DNA from: Paraescarpia echinospica
Taxonomy: Eukaryota; Annelida; Polychaeta; Sabellida; Siboglinidae
DNA length: 64,000 nt
Assembly (NCBI GenBank): GCA_020002185.1
Contig: CM034531.1
Location: 43,160,367 to 43,224,366, forward strand
Reading direction: 5' to 3'
Part shown: in pieces, positions 1 through 11,366 of the stretch
Layout of the letters: every line of letters begins with the position of its first letter
Position numbering within the stretch: the first letter of the stretch is position 1
The notes under the pieces: generated by a model
The model's database searches: none
Told to the model about the DNA's origin: nothing
What the model saw: the letters and a program-made list of their open reading frames with translations, nothing else
Translations under genes and position numbers: made by a program

Positions 1-940
1 TTCCTTGGCCACGCCCGATATAAGTCATTCTCTAAACCGACTCAACGATTGTCTCCAAGATGTTTTTTCATGACCGATAGTAAATTAAAGTTAAATGCAG
101 ATAAAACTGAATTCCTCATCATTGGTACTCCAATGCAGCGAGGTAAACTAAATTACTTTTTTCCAACATGCATCCTGAGTCAAACTATCACACCAGCAGC
201 ATCAGTACGGAATCTAGGAGTGACCTTTGATTGCGACTTCAATTTCAGACAACACATATCCCAAACGTGCCGTTGCTGTTTTTATCATATCCGTGATCTT
301 CGCCGCATTCGCCGACATATGTCGCTTTCTGTCGCTAAAACTATCGCAACAGCTCTTGTTAGCAGCAGATTAGATTATTGCAATTCCCTCCTTCATAATA
401 TTGCTATCAAGGATATTGCAAAACTACAACGCGTCCAAAATTGTTTAGCAAGGGTAGTTACACAATCTCCTCGATTCTCCCGCTCAGTGCCATTGGCTCC
501 CCGTGCGATATCGCATTATGTTTAAGATCTGCACAATCACCTACCAAGCCCTTTCATCCAAACAACCTAGTTATTTACACTCAATGCTCACACCAGCTAG
601 ACAAGCCAGACAACTTCGGTCGTCTAGTTCGAAGTTGCTATCTGTTCCTAGAGTTAAGACAAAGGCTGGAACTCGAGCTTTTTCAGTTGCCGCGCCAATA
701 GTATGGAATTCGCTTCCCGTTAATGTTAAATTAGCAGAAAATATTGTCGTCACCTCAAAACCTATCTTTTCAATATCGCCTATCCTCCCTAGCTTCCTAG
801 CACATCCATCCATTTGTTGACGAATTTCGCCTAGCACACGAGTACGAGAATGCTTAATCCTTTGGTTTTGGTGCGCCACTGAGCTCGGATTGTCTGAGGA
901 TATTGGCGCTTAAGAAGTTATTTATTATTATTATTATTAT
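1..940 (+). mobile_element. LINE (non-LTR retrotransposon), 3' end of reverse transcriptase ORF and tail
   Basis: The C-terminal third of a CR1/Jockey-type reverse transcriptase is readable in two frames. The first runs from about 79 to 525 and carries NADKTEFLIIGT, the NLGVTFD block and SSRLDYCNSLLHNI. After a frameshift it continues at 503-820 with YRIMFKICTITYQAL and APIVWNSLP. The catalytic YADD box lies upstream of the window. The 3' end carries a (TTA)n-type tail at about 917-940. The frameshift makes it a dead copy. It abuts host-like exon sequence at 941, so the tail marks an insertion junction. Confidence 0.9.
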
Positions 941-1050
941 TTGTGCTTCTTTCAGCTCATGGCTTCTTTCAGATGGTGGCGATATGTCATCAGGGCATGT
1001 CTTGCTGCTAGTGGGTTTTGGACTGTCACTAGTAGTGCTACTTGTGTCAC
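941..1050 (-). CDS. THAP-domain gene, downstream exon (broken by LINE insertion)
   Basis: On the minus strand an acceptor (TACTGTAG at 1051) opens an exon that continues the phase of the THAP exon at 1557-1764. The single A left by that exon plus GT makes Ser. The reading then gives a Ser/Thr/Pro-rich linker (SDTSSTTSDSPKPTSS) and an acidic/basic stretch ending SHELKEAQ. Right there the LINE tail begins, so the exon is interrupted and the rest of the gene lies beyond the window or is lost. Low-complexity linkers after the THAP zinc finger are common in this family. The joining of the two exons is inferred from splice sites and phase. Confidence 0.5.
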
Positions 1051-1556
1051 CTACAGTATAATAAAATGTTATGCAATACCGGTAGTGATTGTTAATTATC
1101 TCTGAAACTGTACATCCCATCAAAGAATTGTTTACAAATTAATATATCCTACGAACATTCATATGAATGAATCAGTAGTCTGCATTCCAAGTAATCTTTG
1201 AGAAATGGCTTTTGACTATGCACGATAGGAACAAAATGCTGTGGTCTTTGTTGTTGTGCTATATTTCAGGGTCGATTATCTCTAAGAATAATGGAAATTA
1301 TTTGGTAGCTCAGAAGAAATTGAGGCTTTGTGTGTGTGCGTGTGCGCGTGTGCATGTGCGTGTCTATGTCTAACATGAATGGCAAACGTTTCAGTGGTGC
1401 AGAAATACACATTGGATTACTACTTAAACTTATGGTTTCATAACATATCATAATTGAGAATTTGATTTTTTAGAAATGCCCTTTTGTCACTTTTTGTGAC
1501 AAGCATGAGCAGGACTTATTGGCACAACTGACAATGTATTGTCAGCAACCACTTAC

Positions 1557-1764
1557 TTTCACTTTCGTCATCCACCTTTGACGGAGTTGTCTGGGGACCT
1601 GCACAATATGGATGATCTGACGAAGACAGATAGGGAGATTGGGTGGCAGCAGCAGTAGCAGGATGATATCTGGGGAGTTTGCTCCTCTTTGGTACTGGTT
1701 GATGACTGAAGATCGTTGGCACTGCGTTTGGCTTCAGTTTACGTTTTCCATTAACACGACGTAT
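1557..1764 (-). CDS. THAP zinc-finger protein, exon carrying the end of the THAP domain
   Basis: The exon starts after an acceptor (GGATAG at 1765) and ends at a consensus donor GTAAGT (1556). It encodes VNGKRKLKPNAVPTIF, the hallmark C-terminal end of a THAP C2CH DNA-binding domain (the conserved AVPTIF box). A linker with SHQPVPKRSKLP and acidic Ser-rich sequence follows. The N-terminal C2CH part must be on an upstream exon above 1764, which I could not find. THAP domains occur in host transcription factors and in P-element-like transposases, and this fragment cannot decide between them. The 506-nt intron to the next exon includes a TG-rich simple repeat near 1327-1368. Confidence 0.65.
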
Positions 1765-2242
1765 CTATCCATAATCAGGTTGGTAAAAAACAGGGCATAG
1801 GCCTATAGCATAACTGCTTAACAACATGGACCATTTTCATCATAAGTGACATAAATAAACAACAACGTTGCGTACCTACCAAAATTAGTATCGTATATAT
1901 AACGCAACTAATGGCGCTAGCGTGTTTTCGTGGTAACGCAGTTTTGCCGTTGTAAAATTATAGATACTTCACTCAAAGTAGTTTCAAAGTGCAAATTGTT
2001 TGCAAATATTTAATTAAATGTACGGTAGAGATCTAGAATATGGATATCGTATGGAAACGTTTGTCGCCGTTATTCCTTTAAACGAGCTTTTCCTATTGCG
2101 AACCACTACTAGTGCATTAATCTTGAATATCGCCACCTATCTCGCACAGTTTCGAGCCCCCTGGTTTTGGTCTCCAATCTTCCCGTTTCAATTTCACTTT
2201 CCATACCTTCCTCCTGCGTTTATCGAAAGGAAACCCGGGCAC
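1765..2242. other. No gene recognised
   Basis: AT-rich sequence upstream (minus strand) of the THAP exon. I see no protein homology, RNA gene or repeat. It presumably belongs to a THAP-gene intron. Confidence 0.4.
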
Positions 2243-2616
2243 TAGTGTAGAATACGGACCCACCTCGATACCTCAGTGCGATAGTTCCAATATTCAACAT
2301 TATCCCAGGCGTATTTACGTTTAAGAATATTGCATCTTAGCGCACTTTTTAGGCGTAAATAGCGCCCCTATTGCATCAACATATGCCGATATATCGCTCA
2401 TTTTACGAGCGCGTTGCGGTAACGCACGACCGCAGCAGTGCAGACTAGCGCACATCGGGTCGCTATTTGGGCTTAAAAAATGTGCTAAGATATAATATTT
2501 TCGTAACATAAATATGCCTTGGATTATGTTGAATGATGGAACTAACGCTCTGAGGTATCAAAGTATGGCAAAACTCAAGTTATAAAGACGAAATCGAGGT
2601 GGGTCCGGATACTACA
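2243..2616. mobile_element. Foldback MITE
   Basis: The two ends are inverted copies. The left tip is GTGTAGAATACGGACCCACC and the right tip read in reverse is GTGTAGTATCCGGACCCACC. The inverted similarity continues inward for over 100 bp: both arms carry the block after TCGAT, the motif AGTTCCA.CATTCAACAT and the motif CTTAGCGCA/CACTTTTTA. The central part (about 2365-2455) is GC-richer and unpaired. No coding capacity, so a non-autonomous DNA element. Confidence 0.7.
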
Positions 2617-3005
2617 CAAGTACCGAAACCCGAATAATCGTATACCAGTTTCGCTACGATTAGAGCATCCCCAAGCAGAACTGCACGGCATTCCATCCTG
2701 TTCTCCCTGAGGACGCGTTGGACCGAAAATGGGGACCACAGTCATCGATGACCAAACTATATATCAATGGCTCTGACTGGGCAGTATCCTTTGCGCCACC
2801 TCGTGATTACCAGTTAAGCTGCTTTGAATGGACTTATATTTAAAATTAATAATAGAGGGGGCGCCACCAAATACCCCCTGTCCAAGCCTCGAATGCTCAG
2901 CGGACATCGACTTACTCGCAAAAAGTTATTTCGTCTTTTGGACAAAATTGCATGTTGCTCCATACATTAAACACGAAACCTAAATAGAATATATGCTCGC
3001 ATGAA

Positions 3006-3037
<32 letters not shown>

Positions 3038-3420
3038 CTCACGCACGCACCCACCACTGTTTATGTAAACACAATGGAACACATAGTGTATATTTAATAT
3101 AAGACAATATAACATATAGTTTCTACCACTAATATTAATGCAGATACATAATAATAATATATTATATATCCGTTACAAAACAGATGCTACGGATTCGCCT
3201 TATAATACTACTATATAAAACTAGTAAAACCTCCATGCATTTTCTCTCATCACAGTCGGACTTTGAACGCTGATGGCTCTTCTGAGGGCTAATGCATGAA
3301 TGAATCTTCAAAGTATGACGAAATGCGAACTACTTACAACAAAAAACGCACCACCGGTAGGATTCCTCCTTTGTGTGCTCGGAAAGGGGAAAAGGAATGC
3401 AAGTAATTTATCTGCTATAC
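2617..3420. other. Unassigned spacer with a (GCAC)n microsatellite
   Basis: No gene is visible. A (GCAC)n/(ACGC)n simple repeat lies at about 3004-3050. The flanks are AT-rich without recognisable coding potential. Confidence 0.5.
3004..3050. repeat. (GCAC)n microsatellite
   Basis: About eleven tetranucleotide units with one interruption. The Arg/Ala/Cys-rich ORFs across it are artefacts of the repeat. Confidence 0.9.
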
Positions 3421-3535
3421 CTTGCATGTCACACTTGAATTGTTTCTCTTCTTGACCACCTATGTGAGGTTGATCAGCGGGTCGATCATCTGTTGTGATG
3501 ACTGCCTTTGGCTCAGTGTGGCTGGAGGGAGAAAT
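3421..3535 (-). CDS. Possible exon of a C2H2 zinc-finger gene
   Basis: On the minus strand a good acceptor (CCAATTGCAG at 3536) opens a frame encoding a polar linker and then EEKQFKCDMQ, which resembles the first cysteine of a C2H2 finger. It ends at a GTATAG donor (3420). Length and splice sites look like a genuine exon, but only one finger residue pair is visible, so the family call is tentative. It lies just outside the left arm of the inverted repeat, and a C2H2 fragment also lies outside the right arm (7326-7463), which supports a zinc-finger origin. Confidence 0.4.
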
Positions 3536-3634
3536 CTGCAATTGGAATTAGGATCTGATCAGTTCAAGGTCTGACACAGTGAAGTAGTTAAAACCGGTAT
3601 CTTTTATAATGAATTTAGCCCGGGCCCCACAGAG

Positions 3635-4440
3635 AATGGACAGTGACGCGTAACGCTCATCGCTGGATTTCTAGGTTTCTGTGTGTATTATAGGTATACG
3701 CTTTTGCGTCTATGGCTTTCTTGCAATGACGACAGGTGTGGTAAAGAATACATTTGTCTTGACATGCACATGTTACAATTGTCAAGGTACCTTACCCCTT
3801 TCTGCAGATTTAACAAATACATGCATTCTTCCGCTTGTGATGCCATTTAAGTCGTTGCATTCGATAGAATACAATTGTATAGTGCAGTGAAGCGCGCTCG
3901 GGGTTTATATGGAAGACAGACAGACAGACAGACAGACAGATAGACAGACCGACCGACAGACAGACAGAGAGACAGACAGACAGACAGTATTTATAAGACT
4001 TATAATTAATCTTTTTTTGAAGTTTGAACCTGTTATTGCACAAGAGATAGTCGAAGTTGCTAAAAGATTCAACAAAGAAAAGTGCATATCCGTTGGATTT
4101 GTTCAACTAAAAAAGTAAATGTCGTTTGAGAGTTGGCTAAGAACAAAGCTATTTCGTCTGAGCGTTTTGTTACTCGACATCTGGTTCTGATAGCAGGTGT
4201 AAAGTCGAGAGGGCGAACCAGTTGAATCATGAGAGGCACTACCACCGCGTTAATTGAAATATGTCACTGATAATAAACCGTCGTTCGGTATTGTGTATGA
4301 AGGACATCTGGTTTTGATTAGGTCACCAAGCACATATTGTCGTCTCAGGCACCAAAGTCCAAAACATAATCGTGTTGAGTAGTTACGTTATGTTTTTTTT
4401 CTAGAAAGAATGGTTATTACAAAGGACACTTGGTGTGAAT
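3635..4440 (+). repeat. Left arm of large inverted repeat
   Basis: This segment is repeated in reverse orientation at 6462-7317. Matching blocks include ACGCTCATCGCTGGATTT at the outer end, TTCCGCTTGTGATGCCAT in the middle and TTCTAGAAAGAATG near the inner end. Both arms share a short frame with AQEIVEVAKRF. A (GACA)n microsatellite is present only in this arm. The arms enclose a truncated LINE, giving a composite structure of about 3.7 kb. Confidence 0.8.
3909..3989. repeat. (GACA)n microsatellite
   Basis: Tetranucleotide run with GACC and GAGA interruptions, inside the left inverted arm. The right arm lacks it, so it expanded after the arms separated. It produces spurious RQTD and SVCL repeats in ORFs. 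Confidence 0.95.
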
Positions 4441-4544
4441 ATTGATTGCTTAATTCAGCGGCAATTCTGCTACAACAGTTATAGTCACGTATTGTCCGAT
4501 CAGCTCTGCTGAAGTAGATAGCGTAGAGGACCACTACAGCGACT

Positions 4545-5740
4545 TAAGAAGGGTAATCGAATCGGTACCAGTGTACAACATGTTGCTTGTTGTAGGAGAA
4601 TTTAACGTACGACTTGGACCAGGGGATGCCAAGTTTACCCAAACAGAACCTTAGGATAACAATACAAACCATAATGGGGAATTCCTTATCGACCTTATCA
4701 CTACGAAAAATCTTGAGGTCACACAAACCAGATACCGCAAGAGAAATGGAAAGCGCTGGACGCTTATGGACCAACTTGGAGGAAAACGACAGTTTGATTA
4801 TCTCCTGGTCAACAAAGAATGGAGAAACAGCGTGATGAACTGTGAACCGTAGAGTATCTTCGGAAATGTCGGATCTGATAATCGTATTGTCACAGCTACA
4901 ATACGACTTAGTCTACGTAAGAAAAAGTCACCACCAAGCAAAGTAAAGCATGACTGGAGTGCGCTAAGCAAGGTATGTGGCTTGCAAGAACAGTACTCGT
5001 GTAAAGTACGGAACAGATTTCAGATTCTGGAAAAGAAAGATGAAACAGAAACGGAGCGATATGAGCGTTTCATTTCAGCAAATAGAGCTGCGATAGATAC
5101 ATTTATTAATGTCAGTCAGAAACAAAAAAAGAAAATATACTCAGATGATCCGCGAGTAACATCAGCCAGAGAAAGCTGAAGAGGCCTATTGGGTCTACCA
5201 ACAAAACGCTGTAGCTGACAACAGAGTGAGATATGAGCAGGCCAAGAAGAACATGGAGATAATCCATAACATTGTGCAGGAGGAAGAACTTTGCAGCAAC
5301 ATTGCTAAAATCGAAATTGCACACATTAATGGAACAGAGCTGGAAGCTTATAAACCATATAAATGGTAGAAAGACAGCTCGTAAAGGACATCTAAACGCA
5401 AAACTGCAGAACAAAGGGTGGAAACTGGTACGATCACTTCCACAAACTACTAGGCAGTCCACCAGACATAGAAGATGAGGATGAAGAGATCCAACCTGTA
5501 ATCATAAATATCAACATCAAGGAAGGACCTTTTAAAAGAGACGCTTATGAGAAGGTCAAAAACTACCTGAATGATGGAAAGAGCTGCGGGAATGATGGTA
5601 TACCGCGTGAAGTACTAAAACACTGCAATTTGGACAGTATCATACTAGAGTTTTGCAACAATGCTGTGATTGAAGGGAAAATACCGCTACAGTGGACAGT
5701 TCTGAACATTATTCCAGTACCCAGTTGTGTAATATTGTAA
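4545..5740 (+). mobile_element. LINE fragment: endonuclease end and start of reverse transcriptase, decayed
   Basis: Reading across several frames gives an AP-endonuclease-type domain: LLVVGEFNVRLGP, LITTKNLEVTQTRYR and a QFDYLLVNKEWRNSV block followed by GSDNRIV, the degenerate SDH motif. The linker is HDWSALSK..VRNRFQIL. It then reads into the RT start with a LLGSPPDIEDEDEEI-like block, GKSCGNDGIPREVLK and LQWTVLNIIPVP, where it stops. Palm motifs are missing. The order matches RTE/Jockey-like elements coding an endonuclease followed by an RT. Stops at several points make it inactive. It sits between the two inverted arms. Confidence 0.8.
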
Positions 5741-6461
5741 CGAATGCATGAAAACCTTATTCTGTTGTCAGCACTCCAAGACGGTGCTAAGATATCAAGT
5801 TCTTTTTCCTCTTAAAGGGTTGGGCTCTCCATGTCATATTGTATAGCAGTCTATGTAATAAGTCAACAGGTAAATCATACCTGACTAGTTTCCTAACTAC
5901 CTCTGTCAACAACATGTATTTTCACAGTCACTAGTGCAGATTAAAGCAAGCGATCAGAGAAGCCTAAGACCCAACACGCTTGATACTCAGAGTAACCTAT
6001 ATTTAAGCTTGTTTACACAGGAATACATTGCTGAATTTACAAGCCAAACAATCCTTACAAAAGAAAAACTCGCCTCACTGCTTATACACAAACATCGTCC
6101 CTTTCATGGAAAATGCAAGTCAATAAAACAGACAAAATACCTGTTAAAGGCAAATCTCCATTTACAGGCAAAACACCCATCACAGACAGAACGTATATTA
6201 CAGGATAAACACCCCATACCAATCAGAACACCCCCTTACAAGCATAAACATAAATTACATGCAAAACACCCCTTACAGGCAAAACAACCACACACATTAT
6301 GTGTGCTGATAAAGAAACATCTATAGTTAGTTCTTCAATGACCCAAGGGTGTCCGAACAAGGACTACCTTCGGTTATTTCCGCCCATCGACACACACAAT
6401 GTCCAGCCATCTTCGCGATTCTTTCTCCCACATCAACTGTTATACAAATTTCATAATTATT
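5741..6461. other. Spacer inside the inverted repeat with short degenerate repeats
   Basis: No gene. Between about 6120 and 6290 a loose A/C-rich motif (TTACAGGCAAAACACCCC) recurs several times with variation, like a decayed minisatellite. Confidence 0.5.
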
Positions 6462-7317
6462 TGTCTCACACCAGTGTCCTTTTTCATTAATCATTCTTTC
6501 TAGAAAAAAACATACCGTAACTAAATAACACGATTATATTTTTGACTTTGGTGACTGAGACAACAATATGTGCTTAGTGACGTAATCAAAACCAGATGTC
6601 CTTGATAGACAGTACGGATGACGGTTTATTATCAGTAACATATGTCAATTAACACAATTCAACTGTTTTGCTATCTCAACTTTACCCCTGCTATCATAAC
6701 CAGATATCGAGAAACAAAACGTTGAGATAAAACAGCTTTGTTCTTAGCCAACTCTCAAATGACATTTTCTTTTTTAGTTGAACTAATCCAACGGATATGC
6801 ACTTTTCTTTGTAGAATCTTTTAGCAACTTCAACTATCTCTTGTGCAATACGAGGTCCAAACTTCAAAAAAGGAATAATTATAAGTCTTCCATATAAAAC
6901 CCGAGCGTGCTTCACCGCACTATACAACTGTTTTCTATAGAACGCAACGACTTCAATGGCATCACAAGCGGAAGAATGCATGACTTTGTTAAATCTGCAG
7001 AAAGAGGTAAGTTGCACTTATGTATTTAATCGTACCTTGGCAATTATGACTTATTCATATCAAGACAAATATATTCTTTACTACTCCTGTCGTCATTGCA
7101 AGAAAACATTAGACACAAAAGCGTATACCTATAATACACACAAACATGAGAGGGGGTCTCACGTGTTAGATTTGCTTTGTGTGTCTTTTGTTGTCTGACG
7201 GACAAGGCATGGGATTATGGGTATGTTTGTTTGTTGACTTGACAACGTGAGTCCTGAGGTATTATGTTGGTACATATATGGCCTTGAAATCCAGCGATGA
7301 GCGTTACGCCACTGTCT
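6462..7317 (-). repeat. Right arm of large inverted repeat
   Basis: Reverse-orientation counterpart of 3635-4440. It matches from GTGTCC at the inner end to AAATCCAGCGATGAGCG at the outer end. Compared with the left arm it lacks the GACA tract and carries about 140 bp of extra sequence around 7144-7285. No TIR-encoded protein is seen. Confidence 0.8.
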
Positions 7318-7325
7318 ATTATCTA

Positions 7326-7463
7326 CACACTGCGGAGAAACCATACAAGTGTGATACCTGTGGGGTACAATTTTCACGACGTGCTAGTTTGAAGAAATAC
7401 ATCCGCATCCATACTGTAGAAACCCTACAAATGTGATACATGTGGTAGAAAATTCAAATAAAG
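7326..7463 (+). pseudogene. C2H2 zinc-finger fragment, frameshifted
   Basis: The frame reads [20 protein letters not shown], then LKKYIRIHT: a C2H2 finger with its HTxEKPY linker, where the first zinc-binding His position is replaced by Tyr. A base is lost after the IHT. In the shifted frame a second finger starts as [13 protein letters not shown] and ends in a stop. No further fingers follow. It lies directly outside the right inverted arm. It is too short and broken to be functional and probably comes from a captured or duplicated zinc-finger gene. Confidence 0.8.
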
Positions 7464-7639
7464 TAGTTTAAATCTAGCTTAATTTTAAGTTGTATATTAT
7501 GTATGCATTGTTCCAGTGCAATTGTATAGTTGGGGAATGCTACTTATATGTTTATAACTCCTTGCATTTCCTTTCACACTTTCCTTATTGTTCAATGCTT
7601 AACTGTATGTTTAATTGTTCCACTGTTTAGTTTATGATG

Positions 7640-8960
7640 GACTAGCTTACAAATTAAATGTGCATGTTTACACCTTATTTGAAATTACACTCATGTTGAA
7701 TAGATTAAGAACATTAATAAAGTCAGAGAAGAAATGCGATAAGCGTGGGTCATTGATTCGCGTTCCATATTATGGCATTGACGATGCAGTTCTTCTTTTG
7801 TTCCAAAAATATTTAAACAATCGGAAACAGTACGTTGAAATTGAAGAAATAAAGTCTGAAATTCTTCCAATACCAGTTGGTGTCCCACAAGGTTAAATCT
7901 TTGGGCCATTGTTATTTATCATATATATAAATGACTTCTCACAAGCTAGTAGCATATTTAAATTGATGATGTATACAGATGGCACCACGCTATTTGCTAC
8001 CTTAACATCTTTAAGTAACAATATATAATATAACACAATTGAATCTTTAATAAACGGTTAACTTTACAAAACAAATTATCACTAAATAAAGGTATATCTG
8101 AATATGTGATTTTTCATGTTCCAAATAAAGGTATTCAACCCCTTGCACTTAAAATAGATAATACAGATTTTGAAAAAGTGGATGAATTTAATTTCCTAGG
8201 GTTAATCCTGGATTTAAATTGGAAAAAAACATGCAGAATTTTGTTTAAAAATGTGCAAAAATGATTGGAATATTACATAGGCTAAACTATGTATTACCTT
8301 TAGAAATTAAAAAATGTTATATGAATCTTTAATATTATCACATATAAACTATTGTATTATGGCATGGGGGTATAAAGGAAACAGTTTAATGAAAATTCAA
8401 AAAAGCTGTTCGTATAACAACGTCAAGTGGATACAATTCTCACATATAGCCACTTTTTAAGCAACGTCATTTTGTTAAAAATAGTTGATAACTTCAAATT
8501 ACAATAATTAAGTTTTCTTTAAATACGTTCACAAAAAATCTACCTGTTTAATTATTAAACTGGCAGATTACATGAAATGATTATATTTACCATCATGACA
8601 CTCAGAAATCTAAAACTATACACACTGCCAGAACTAAACATGAATTTGCAAAGCAATGTGTTAAATATAATTTCCATACATTATAAACGACACTCCTGAA
8701 ATAGTGAACAAAAAGCTAAATACTCATAGCGAGGCTTTGCAATTTACGCTAAAACGTTCTCCTGAAAAAATACAAACATACATGTACACTTCTAAATTGT
8801 TACTCGTGTCACCAAAATCAGTAGTGTTAATTGTTAATAAATAAACGAAAAGTTTAGTAGTCAAGTACATACATGGTTTTGATTATATCAGTCTTTATAA
8901 AGAACACTTACTGCCATATATAGAATAATTAACACGATTATATAATCTAGATAGACACAT
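7640..8960 (+). mobile_element. LINE fragment (RT palm to C-terminal end), decayed
   Basis: Frames around 7770-7990 read YLNNRKQYVEIEEIKSE, PIPVGVPQG, LLFIIYINDF and then YTDGTTLF, where the catalytic YADD has become YTDG. Further on come VDEFNFLGLILDLNW and LPLEIKKMLYESLILSHINY. Several stops and frameshifts interrupt it. The order and motifs are those of a Jockey/CR1-group reverse transcriptase. The 5' half is absent. The end near 8960 is set by loss of recognisable sequence. Confidence 0.8.
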
Positions 8961-10912
8961 GACTTAAGAGGCCATCATATATTAAAAAAGTGTTTGTCAT
9001 AGCTGCGGTGGCTTCTATGATAGCAACAATTTGTCTTAACCGGAGCCACTGACTCCCTATTTGTCATAAAATTAAAAGGAAGGTGATTTTCTGTTAATTA
9101 ACTACTATACTGGTTTCAAAAAATTGCATGTACACATATTATTATGTATGCATATGTATTTTATTTGTGTAAATGTATATACCTTATATGCTTTTTGTGT
9201 GGATATTTGTTATATTTTGGGGTCAAAATTAACTTCTTGTTCTTGTACTGAAGGCACTCTCCGATAAGAACCATTAATTCTCGTTAGTCTATCCGGCAAT
9301 GTCACTAACGATGCAGTGTTTTTTTTCTTGAGAGGACAAAGTACCGAGGCGTCACTTATCTCAATGCACTTTACCATCTGTTTTAATAAACGTCGCCAAC
9401 AACTCCTGGAGATTAAGGACAAGCGTTTGACGCTGTCTAATCAAAAGGCGAATGGTGTTACTAATGTATTCACAACAAACTTGTCAAATGTACAGAATGT
9501 GTTATTAATAAATTATGTGAGCGATCATTTGCCCATTTTCCCAGCAACGGAATACGTCCATGAAAACTGCATCAATGTAAGATAGTGGATCGAATCAATT
9601 CGCTTAAGTACGGCTGTAGTCCCGGTTATCTTGGAAATAGCTGAAACAGATAATACAATAGTGATGTTTCCTATTTTTGTGAGAAAAAAAATTATATTTC
9701 GTAGTTTGATGTATACGTAGATGTGACAATATTGCATTCAAACACTTGCGCGCGCACACACATTTTTTTTAGAAACTGGACGAAACACTTACATGAAAAT
9801 TAAATACTAATAACCAAAAACGTTTTTAAATGAAGATTTAATTGAAATTGAAAGTTGATTATCAATTTATCAATTAAATAATTTAAGCCGTCTAGATAAA
9901 GTAATCAAATGAAAATTTACTTTTCTGGATATATAGTTAACAAATAATAGGTAATTGCACTATCCCATACAAACAAACTACAAATCAACATCACGAATTT
10001 ATCATATCAATTATATTAAATTCATTTATCAATTTATTCAATTATTTCACTAACTTTAATTGAAATAAAATAATTATTAAATTATCTGTTGGTAAAATTG
10101 TAGGTTACATTACGATATTATTGCATTTGTGTACGAAATGGTTAAGTTACCTAAGTGATTAATATAATATTATTACCCAATTTTAAATGAACACTTAATT
10201 AATAGTTAAATTGTAATTTGTCATTATTAAATTAGTCCATTTTGGTAAAGTTAATTACCTAAATTGCACTAGTGGTAATGTTAATTGATTAAATTATGAC
10301 TATTGTATAGCATTTATGATGATTTCAGAGTAAACACCATCCTTCATACTGTAACAGCATTGAAACTAGTAGCAATGTGTGTAAGACAGTGTTATGGTTA
10401 GAAATATCTAACTCTGTCAACAAGAAATAATCCATTACTTACTTCCTTCTACAGACATGAAACGTTCACGACCGGCTGCGCGGTCATCTTGTTCGGTTGA
10501 GAGGCCTCCTGTTTGTGTTGGCTACGGCGTGGTGGTTTGAACGCCTTGTTTATAAAGGACGAATGCAACATTCATTGGATTGAGTCAACAAACACGACGT
10601 TGCTAAAAGTAAAACGTAACGCTGTCGTTGGTGACCCTTGTGACCCTGACACTGCATTAAACACGGTTTTCCGGAACAGATGTTGGTCAACGGCGGCACA
10701 GCTTTGGCATATTCCTGTTTGATCGGGCGCAACGAGAGGCCAGCAGTTTGTTGACAGTCACCCGATAATGAATTTGTCACGTTTTGTCTTCAGAACGAGG
10801 TGGAAATAAACAAAGTAAACGTAATGTTTTGTTTACAACTCGGAACCTTCTCATGACATGACAATTGGCTAATTTTTGTTAAAAAAAGTATTAAATGTGT
10901 TTGCAATAACCT
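8961..10912. other. AT-rich DNA without recognisable genes
   Basis: Very AT-rich, especially 9780-10330 where TTAATT/AATTAA words dominate. Near 10440-10800 base composition is more balanced, but no homology is visible in the short frames there. I see no RNA gene and no clear repeat boundary. Confidence 0.5.
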
Positions 10913-11074
10913 AAAACATGGGAAACTATCAGCGACATTCTGTCTAGAACACGCGAAAAGAACCCTTTCTCTAATTCCTTTATATATAATTTCGTCGTTA
11001 TATATAAAGGAATTAGAGAAAGGTTTATTTTCGCGTGTTCTAGACAGAATGTCGCTGATAGTTTCCCATGTTTT
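10913..11074. repeat. Near-perfect 77-bp palindrome (hairpin) with 8-nt loop
   Basis: The arms at 10913-10989 and 10998-11074 are reverse complements with two mismatches over 77 positions, separated by TTTCGTCG. The outer ends read AAAACATGGGAAACTATC. It interrupts a minus-strand LINE: LINE coding sequence ends just above 11075. Such a long stem is typical of foldback or MITE elements, and its arms have barely diverged. Confidence 0.95.
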
Positions 11075-11366
11075 TATTGCTACTTTTGTACTTGTTAAAA
11101 CAAGATTTATAATGCAGTTGTTTGGCTGTTCGTATGCGTTTTAAGTATGCTGTTATAAGATATCTGGTCATTCCGAATTGTTGAATGTTCTGGTGAATCA
11201 GGCAAAGTCATTTTAAGCTTCTTATATAACTTGACTCTGTATCGTATTCATTTCGGCAGGCCAAGTGTAATCCATGTTGATTTTTTGTGCTTACATTTTT
11301 TTGAATTTAACTGTGGCATATGTTTGTTTTTTGAGCATTTGATTGATTCGCATAAAATGTCATAAT

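Noticed and set aside
3810..4118. ORFs with RQTD or SVCL repeats
   Set aside because: Products of the (GACA)n microsatellite.
3635..7317. LTR retrotransposon bounded by repeats
   Set aside because: The flanking repeats are inverted, not direct, and no gag, protease or integrase motif is present. The inside is a LINE fragment.
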